NCBI GenBank assembly: GCA_027310325.1
Contig: DAIDBB010000092.1
Coordinates: forward strand, 1 to 10,132
Source of the DNA: a bacterium
Lineage (GTDB): Bacteria > Desulfobacterota > GWC2-55-46
Direction: 5' to 3'
DNA length: 10,132 nt
Part shown: positions 6,009-10,132 of the stretch, piece after piece
How positions within the stretch are numbered: the first letter of the stretch is position 1
How the letters are laid out: the number at the start of each line of letters is the position of its first letter
Notes under the pieces: generated by a model
What the model was told of the DNA's origin: nothing
Databases searched by the model: none
What the model saw: the letters and a program-made list of their open reading frames with translations, nothing else
Made by a program: the position numbers and the translations under genes

Positions 6009-7175
6009 ATGCGGCAGCCGGGTCCGGACTTGAGACTGTCCTGCATCAGGGACTTCGAGGCCTTTGCCGCGCTTAAGGACGACTGGAACAGGCTTCTCTC
6101 CGAGAGCGCCAACAACACGGTCTTTCTGAGGCACGAATGGCTTTCGAGCTGGTGGATGAGCTACGGCGCGAGATCCGAGCTGAACGTCCTTGCCATCAGG
6201 AAAGGGGAGAGGCTCGCCGCCGTGGCCCCCCTTATGACCCGCATGGACAGGATGCGGGGGCTGCCCACCAGAAAGGTCTCTTTCATCGGAGATCCCGAGT
6301 GGATGGTCGGGGACTTCATAGTCTCAACGGACGCAAAAAAGGCGGTCGGCATGTTCATGGAATGCATACTGGGGATGAACTGGGACGTGGCCGAGCTCCG
6401 GAACGTGCCCGAGGATAGCGCGAATATCGGTCCGTTCACGGAAATAATGGAATCGAGGCTCTTGAATTACCAGCGGATCGAAGGGGCGAACTCGCCTTAC
6501 GTGAAGGTCACGATGCCGTGGAAGGACTTCTACGCCAGCAGGTCGACGCGCTTCAAGAAGTCGATAAGAAATAAGCTCAATAAGATAAACAAGGCCGGAA
6601 GCGTGAGCGTCCGGAGGTATACGACGCCTGAAGAAGTGGCCCGAATACTCCCGACCATATTCGACATCGGGCTCAAGGGCTGGAAGCATACGATAAAGAA
6701 CGCCATCTCCTCCACCCCGGAGAACAGGTCCTTTTACACTCATCTGAGCTCCGAGATGAGCGCCCTGGGGCTACTGGACATATGGGTCCTCGAGTTTAAC
6801 GGCGCGCCCACGGCCTTCGAGTACCATGTGCGCCACGGGAAAAGGACGCACGCCCTCGTCGCAGACTTCGACGAGAGCTACAGGAACCTCTCGCCCGGCT
6901 CGATACTGGATTTCAACGTCATGCAGCACGTCTTCGGGAACGGGACGTCTGAGTACGACATGGGCTGCGGGGACAGCTTCTACAAGGCCCACTGGACCGA
7001 AACGTCCAGGAAACACCTGGGGCTCAATTTCAGCAGGAACACCCTTTACGGCAGGACCCTCATGTTCGTCGAGAAGAGGATAGTGCCGATACTCAGGTCC
7101 TGCAAGGAGGCGCTTAAGAAAAAAAGGCTCCCCGAACCCGGCGGCGGGCGGAGCGAAGGACGGGAAGAGGCGTGA
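6009..7175 (+). CDS. GNAT-family acyltransferase, CelD/BcsL (FemAB-like) type
   Basis: A 388-residue cytoplasmic protein without signal peptide. The N-terminal half carries DWNRLLSESANNTVFLRHEWLSSWWMSYG (residues 25-53 region) and RLAAVAPLM, the usual opening of CelD/BcsL proteins. A basic SRSTRFKKSIRNKLNKI stretch leads into the Acetyltransf_6 (PF13480-like) core, which holds LEFNGAPTAFEYHVRHG, DFDESYRNLSPGSILDF and YDMGCGDSFYKAHWTE. Members of this double-GNAT family acylate or aminoacylate polysaccharide or peptidoglycan precursors, and FemAB-related forms recur in exosortase-linked exopolysaccharide loci. The substrate cannot be read from sequence; modification of the locus polymer is inferred. 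AAAGGCGG lies just before the ATG. The basic, Gly/Glu-rich C-terminal tail (PEPGGGRSEGREEA) is likely disordered. The TGA overlaps the next start, so translation of the two is probably coupled. Confidence 0.83.
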   Translation: MRQPGPDLRLSCIRDFEAFAALKDDWNRLLSESANNTVFLRHEWLSSWWMSYGARSELNVLAIRKGERLAAVAPLMTRMDRMRGLPTRKVSFIGDPEWMVGDFIVSTDAKKAVGMFMECILGMNWDVAELRNVPEDSANIGPFTEIMESRLLNYQRIEGANSPYVKVTMPWKDFYASRSTRFKKSIRNKLNKINKAGSVSVRRYTTPEEVARILPTIFDIGLKGWKHTIKNAISSTPENRSFYTHLSSEMSALGLLDIWVLEFNGAPTAFEYHVRHGKRTHALVADFDESYRNLSPGSILDFNVMQHVFGNGTSEYDMGCGDSFYKAHWTETSRKHLGLNFSRNTLYGRTLMFVEKRIVPILRSCKEALKKKRLPEPGGGRSEGREEA

Positions 7176-8299
7176 GCGCCATAACTTCGGCCATACGCGA
7201 CTTTTCGGGAGCCCTTCAAAGGGATTATAAGTCCAGGCGCGTGCGCGCGGTCAATTCGCTCGTTTATTTCACCTTCCGCTGCACCAGCCGGTGCAAGACC
7301 TGCAATATCTGGAAGAGGAACGCCGAGAACCGGGCGGGCAGCGAGCTTTCTCTTGCGAAATGGAACGCGATACTCGAGAACCTGCGCAATTACGGCATAA
7401 AGTCGATGGAGATATTCGGGGGCGACGCCCTTTTGAGAAAGGACCTCATTTACGATGTGATAAGGTTCTGCAGCCGAAACGGCATCACTTCCTACTTCCC
7501 GACCAATAGCCTCCTCCTTGACGACGAAACCGCCAGAAACCTTGTCGAGGCGGGCCTCGATACCATCTATTTCTCCCTCGACGACGTGGGCGAAGGGAAC
7601 GACCTCATAAGGGGGCAGAGCGGGACCGCCGAGCTCGTTAAAAATGCGATCGTCAGCGTCGGCAGGGCCAGAAAAAACGGCAAACCCAGCATAAACGTCA
7701 TAACCACGATCTCGAAGATGAATTATAGGGACCTCCCCGACCTTATAAGGTTCGCCGAAAATCTGCCTGTAGACGTCATATACCCCAGGGTCATGGAGGA
7801 GTACAGCGCGAGGAACATAGAAGATTCGGCGATAAACGGTATAAGACCCGAGCCGTATTTCACCAGCAGCGACTCCGAGTCGCACCTTATGAGCGAGACG
7901 GACGCCCGTGCGTTCAAGAAAATCATAAGCAAGCTCAAGAGGGAAAAAAGCAGAGTCCATGTGAGCTTGGACGCGGTGGACGAGGCCGGCATCGAGACGT
8001 TTACGAGAGGCATTCATCGGGACAAAAGATGCCTGGTATGCACCAACCTCGTCACCATAGACCCAAAGGGAAACGCGCTCCCCTGCCCGATGTATAACAG
8101 GTACATACTCGGGAACCTGCTTGAGGACGACCTTGAAAACATATGGGGCAATAAGAAGCACCGCGAATTTATCCGCAGGCAGAGAAGGTCCGAGATACCC
8201 ATATGCAGGAACTGCAGCCTCCGTACCTATTATCCGTCTTTTCCAGATAATCTTAAGCGTTATATGAGAAAGACGGTCTGCAAGCTGACCGGCAAATAA
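7172..8299 (+). CDS. Radical SAM protein with C-terminal SPASM-like domain
   Basis: A 375-residue iron-sulfur enzyme. The radical SAM cluster motif CTSRCKTC (C37, C41, C44, spacing CX3CX2C) binds the SAM-cleaving [4Fe-4S] cluster. The next SAM-binding motif reads FGGDALLRKDL (82-92), with Asp where GGEP is common. PTNSLLLDD, TIYFSLDD and INVITTISKMN follow the TIM-barrel strand order. The C-terminal part has further cysteines CLVC (287, 290), C305 in NALPCPMYN, CRNC (345, 348) and C370, with GNLLEDDLENIW between, as in SPASM domains that bind auxiliary clusters. Such enzymes modify peptides or sugars; no small precursor peptide gene was recognised nearby, so the substrate is unknown. GTG at 7172 overlaps the preceding TGA by 4 nt and is preceded by GGAAGAGG, which settles the start. 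Placement points to polymer or surface-protein tailoring, by inference. Confidence 0.88.
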   Translation: MSAITSAIRDFSGALQRDYKSRRVRAVNSLVYFTFRCTSRCKTCNIWKRNAENRAGSELSLAKWNAILENLRNYGIKSMEIFGGDALLRKDLIYDVIRFCSRNGITSYFPTNSLLLDDETARNLVEAGLDTIYFSLDDVGEGNDLIRGQSGTAELVKNAIVSVGRARKNGKPSINVITTISKMNYRDLPDLIRFAENLPVDVIYPRVMEEYSARNIEDSAINGIRPEPYFTSSDSESHLMSETDARAFKKIISKLKREKSRVHVSLDAVDEAGIETFTRGIHRDKRCLVCTNLVTIDPKGNALPCPMYNRYILGNLLEDDLENIWGNKKHREFIRRQRRSEIPICRNCSLRTYYPSFPDNLKRYMRKTVCKLTGK

Positions 8300-8349
8300 G
8301 GGAAAGTCTTACGGAGTTGCCTGAGTATAGCGCGTGTCAGCCGGACAGA

Positions 8350-8372
8350 TATGGACATAGTAAGAATCCATA
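8350..8372 (+). repeat. Short inverted repeat before the DUF362 gene
   Basis: TATGGA (8350-8355) and TCCATA (8367-8372) are perfect inverted halves separated by 11 nt, 23 nt before the chosen DUF362 start. The size suits an operator half-site pair, but 6-bp arms can arise by chance, and no promoter boxes could be placed with confidence around it. Confidence 0.3.
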
Positions 8373-8395
8373 CTCCCATAGTTTGGAGCGCTGCA

Positions 8396-9463
8396 ATGTT
8401 GTCATTCTTGAAGATTAAGCGCAGAGAATTTTTTTCGACGATATTAACTTGGATAGGCGCGATATTCGTTCTCGCGGCTATCCCTCCACGGTCGGCGAAT
8501 GGCGGCGACAAGGGAAATAAAAAACGCAGCAGGGTTGTAATTGTTTCTCATCCGCAAGCTACTGATGGAACGTCCGGCAGAGACAATGTTAATCTGAATG
8601 ATTATGCCGTAAAGCAAATGGTCGATGAGGGAGTAAAGAGTTTTACGGGCAAGAAAGACTTAAAGGAAGCGTGGGCCGAAATAATACCCGACCCGAATAA
8701 GAAGATCGCCATAAAAGTAAATTGCCAAATACAGGGCATCTATACAAAGGCTAAAGTCGTTAAACCTATAACAGACGGGCTGATACTGCGCGGAGTTAAT
8801 CCCGACAACATAATTATTTATGATAAAAGAGATAAGGCATTCAGCTTGGCTGGATTTACAAAAAACCTCGGAGAAGGCATTAAGGTCGGAACAGTCGATG
8901 ACTTCGGCGGATATCACAGGTTTCTTTTTAACCGTTTAGCAAAATTGTTGTCCGGAGGTTTTTCCAGTCCATCCCTGGAATATATCGCCTCTCAAATTAC
9001 GCCTTCATTCAAAAGTAAATTTAATTGTGAGTATCTTATCAATGTCCCTGTCCTTAAAGCCCTCGACGGCTATGCCGGAGTTTCACTTAGTATGAAAAAC
9101 CATTATGGCTCTATTGGTAATCCTGAAGACCATCATAAGGACTTCACGGCTTTTATCCCCTATTTAAATGATCTGCCTGATATCCGAAATAAGACCAGAT
9201 TGATAGTGCTTGACGCCATTTTCGGGGAATATAAATGGCAAAACGGCCGAAGCCAGGATTACGTGGATGTTTTTAATAAAATAGTCCTCTCTGATGACAC
9301 GGTGGCCGTGGATTATACGGGTTGGCAGTATATTGAGCGGAAAAGAAAAGAAAAGCATCTGCCGCCTGTTTCGCCTCAGCCCGCCTATATACAACAGGCG
9401 AATGACCAGTATCTGGGAAACAGCAACCCCGAACAAATCGACTATGTGTATGTAAATATCTAA
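8396..9463 (+). CDS. DUF362 family protein with Tat-like leader
   Basis: A 355-residue protein from ATG 8396, chosen over ATG 8351 because GGAG (8385-8388) sits 7 nt upstream and it puts a twin-arginine-like leader at the very N-terminus: KIKRREFFS (R9, R10), then hydrophobic TILTWIGAIFVLAA and PPRSA, a possible cleavage region. The mature part has RVVIVSHPQATDG, KKIAIKVNCQIQG, GVNPDNIIIYD, INVPVLKALDGYAGVSLSMKNHYGSI and LIVLDAIFGEYKWQNG, the pattern of DUF362 proteins. Only two cysteines are present and there is no CxxCxxC ferredoxin motif, unlike the Fe-S variants of the family. The function of DUF362 is not established; export across the inner membrane is inferred from the leader. Base composition is much more AT-rich than upstream (20 G/C in the 60 bases at 9001-9060) and arginine codons shift, suggesting a separate origin. 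Confidence 0.8.
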   Translation: MLSFLKIKRREFFSTILTWIGAIFVLAAIPPRSANGGDKGNKKRSRVVIVSHPQATDGTSGRDNVNLNDYAVKQMVDEGVKSFTGKKDLKEAWAEIIPDPNKKIAIKVNCQIQGIYTKAKVVKPITDGLILRGVNPDNIIIYDKRDKAFSLAGFTKNLGEGIKVGTVDDFGGYHRFLFNRLAKLLSGGFSSPSLEYIASQITPSFKSKFNCEYLINVPVLKALDGYAGVSLSMKNHYGSIGNPEDHHKDFTAFIPYLNDLPDIRNKTRLIVLDAIFGEYKWQNGRSQDYVDVFNKIVLSDDTVAVDYTGWQYIERKRKEKHLPPVSPQPAYIQQANDQYLGNSNPEQIDYVYVNI

Positions 9464-9519
9464 CTGAAGAATGCTTTACTGACCTTTCATCTGCCTCACT
9501 TTTTTACAAGCGCGGACCA

Positions 9520-10132
9520 ATGAACCTGCGATACCTGAAATATTTGAAGTGCTATTGTGGTAATCCCTCACTACGGGCCATGCGTTATCATAATGGCTCG
9601 TTTTATGACGACGGGATCCGGTCCGAAATAATAAACGGGATACTGCTGTGCGATAGTTGCGAAAGGTGGTATCCCATAGAAGACAGGGTACTGGTTTTCT
9701 TGCCTGACAACCTGATAGGCGAAGACAGGTCCAATTTCAAATCAAAATATGGGAATGACTTTCTTATTAATAAGGAGCGTATCGAGACCACCCGGGACCG
9801 TCAATATGAGGATAGCCTTAAAGTAAGGGAAATCAGGCAAAGGGATGAGGAAGCGAACATATATCACACATTTGGCAGCGACTTTCACGACGGGACGGAA
9901 AGAGGACACTTCTTAAGGATAATAAAACCGGAGAATAAAGATGTAATCGTGGAACTCGGATGCGGCACCGGAAGGATAACCCGTGATTTCGCCGATAGAG
10001 TCGTCGATTACATAGCCATTGATTTTTCCGGGAAATCGCTGGAACTGGCCAAAAAAGAAGTCAGGGCCGACGTTTTGCTTGTAAAAGGAGACGTATGCAA
10101 TCTGCCGGTCAAAGACAGGGTCGCATCCCAGG
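9520..10132 (+). CDS. SAM-dependent methyltransferase with Trm112-like zinc-binding N-terminus (3' truncated)
   Basis: The gene runs off the window; 204 codons are open from ATG 9520. The N-terminal domain has LKCYCG (C11, C13) and GILLCDSCERWYPIEDRVLVFLP with a CxxC (C44, C47), resembling the Trm112/YcaR-type zinc-binding fold found ahead of methyltransferases in surface-polymer clusters. A charged linker (about 70-125) leads to a class I Rossmann methyltransferase: motif I VELGCGTGRI (144-153), an acidic residue after the second strand in YIAIDFSGKSLELAKK (D168), and GDVCNLPVKD (190-199), which would contact the adenine. The acceptor (sugar, lipid or small molecule) cannot be told. The upstream gap from the DUF362 stop is 56 nt; the ribosome binding site (GCGGA) is weak. 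Composition is intermediate between the AT-richer DUF362 gene and the GC-rich block. Confidence 0.82.
   Translation, partial: MNLRYLKYLKCYCGNPSLRAMRYHNGSFYDDGIRSEIINGILLCDSCERWYPIEDRVLVFLPDNLIGEDRSNFKSKYGNDFLINKERIETTRDRQYEDSLKVREIRQRDEEANIYHTFGSDFHDGTERGHFLRIIKPENKDVIVELGCGTGRITRDFADRVVDYIAIDFSGKSLELAKKEVRADVLLVKGDVCNLPVKDRVASQ

Noticed and set aside
7046..8161. Long minus-strand open frame (371 codons) opposite the acyltransferase/radical SAM junction
   Set aside because: It is a mirror of two well-supported plus-strand genes in GC-rich DNA, crosses their junction, and its translation shows no recognisable domain.
8351..8395. ATG 8351 as the DUF362 start
   Set aside because: It would place 15 extra residues before the Tat-like leader and has no clear ribosome binding site, whereas ATG 8396 has GGAG at a 7-nt spacing.
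9464..9519. Terminator after the DUF362 gene based on the TTTTTT run
   Set aside because: No GC-rich inverted repeat precedes the T-run.

Overview
The window is one continuous plus-strand block of envelope/exopolysaccharide genes from a Gram-negative-type bacterium. The first ~8.3 kb is GC-rich (43 G/C in the 60 bases at 421-480) yet uses AGG and ATA codons heavily. Together with the exosortase, this suggests an uncultured Desulfobacterota/Nitrospirota-like lineage or a neighbouring phylum. That placement is inference from style only; no rRNA or marker gene is present.

Layout. (1) 3-2290: the 3' end of a Wzz/GumC-type chain-length determinant, a FlhG/MinD-like ATPase, and a CpsD-type tyrosine autokinase with an unusual J-like N-terminal domain. 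(2) 2353-3762: an initiating polyprenyl glycosylphosphotransferase interrupted by one in-frame amber codon (2959-2961). (3) 3765-4253: an RfaH-like NusG paralogue. (4) 4254-4404: a 151-nt gap with a terminator-like hairpin and, 28 nt before the next gene, an exact GGCGGTAG, the core of the ops element that recruits RfaH in enterobacteria. (5) 4405-5943: an exosortase fused to an EpsI domain. (6) 6009-8299: a CelD/BcsL-type GNAT acyltransferase and a radical SAM/SPASM protein whose start overlaps the preceding stop. (7) 8396-9463: an AT-richer DUF362 protein with a Tat-like leader. (8) 9520 to the edge: a Trm112-like/SAM methyltransferase cut by the window end.

Working model (inference). The glycosyltransferase starts a polymer on undecaprenyl phosphate, Wzz and the kinase set chain length and export, and the exosortase processes sorted surface proteins made alongside the polymer. 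The acyltransferase, radical SAM protein, DUF362 protein and methyltransferase are accessory. The RfaH-like factor may load at the ops-like site to drive transcription of the exosortase segment.

The most notable points are the RfaH-like gene paired with an ops core, the J-like/tyrosine-kinase fusion, and the amber-interrupted glycosyltransferase. No PEP-CTERM-type substrate, CRISPR array, insertion sequence, tRNA or rRNA was seen. No gene-free stretch exceeds 300 bases.
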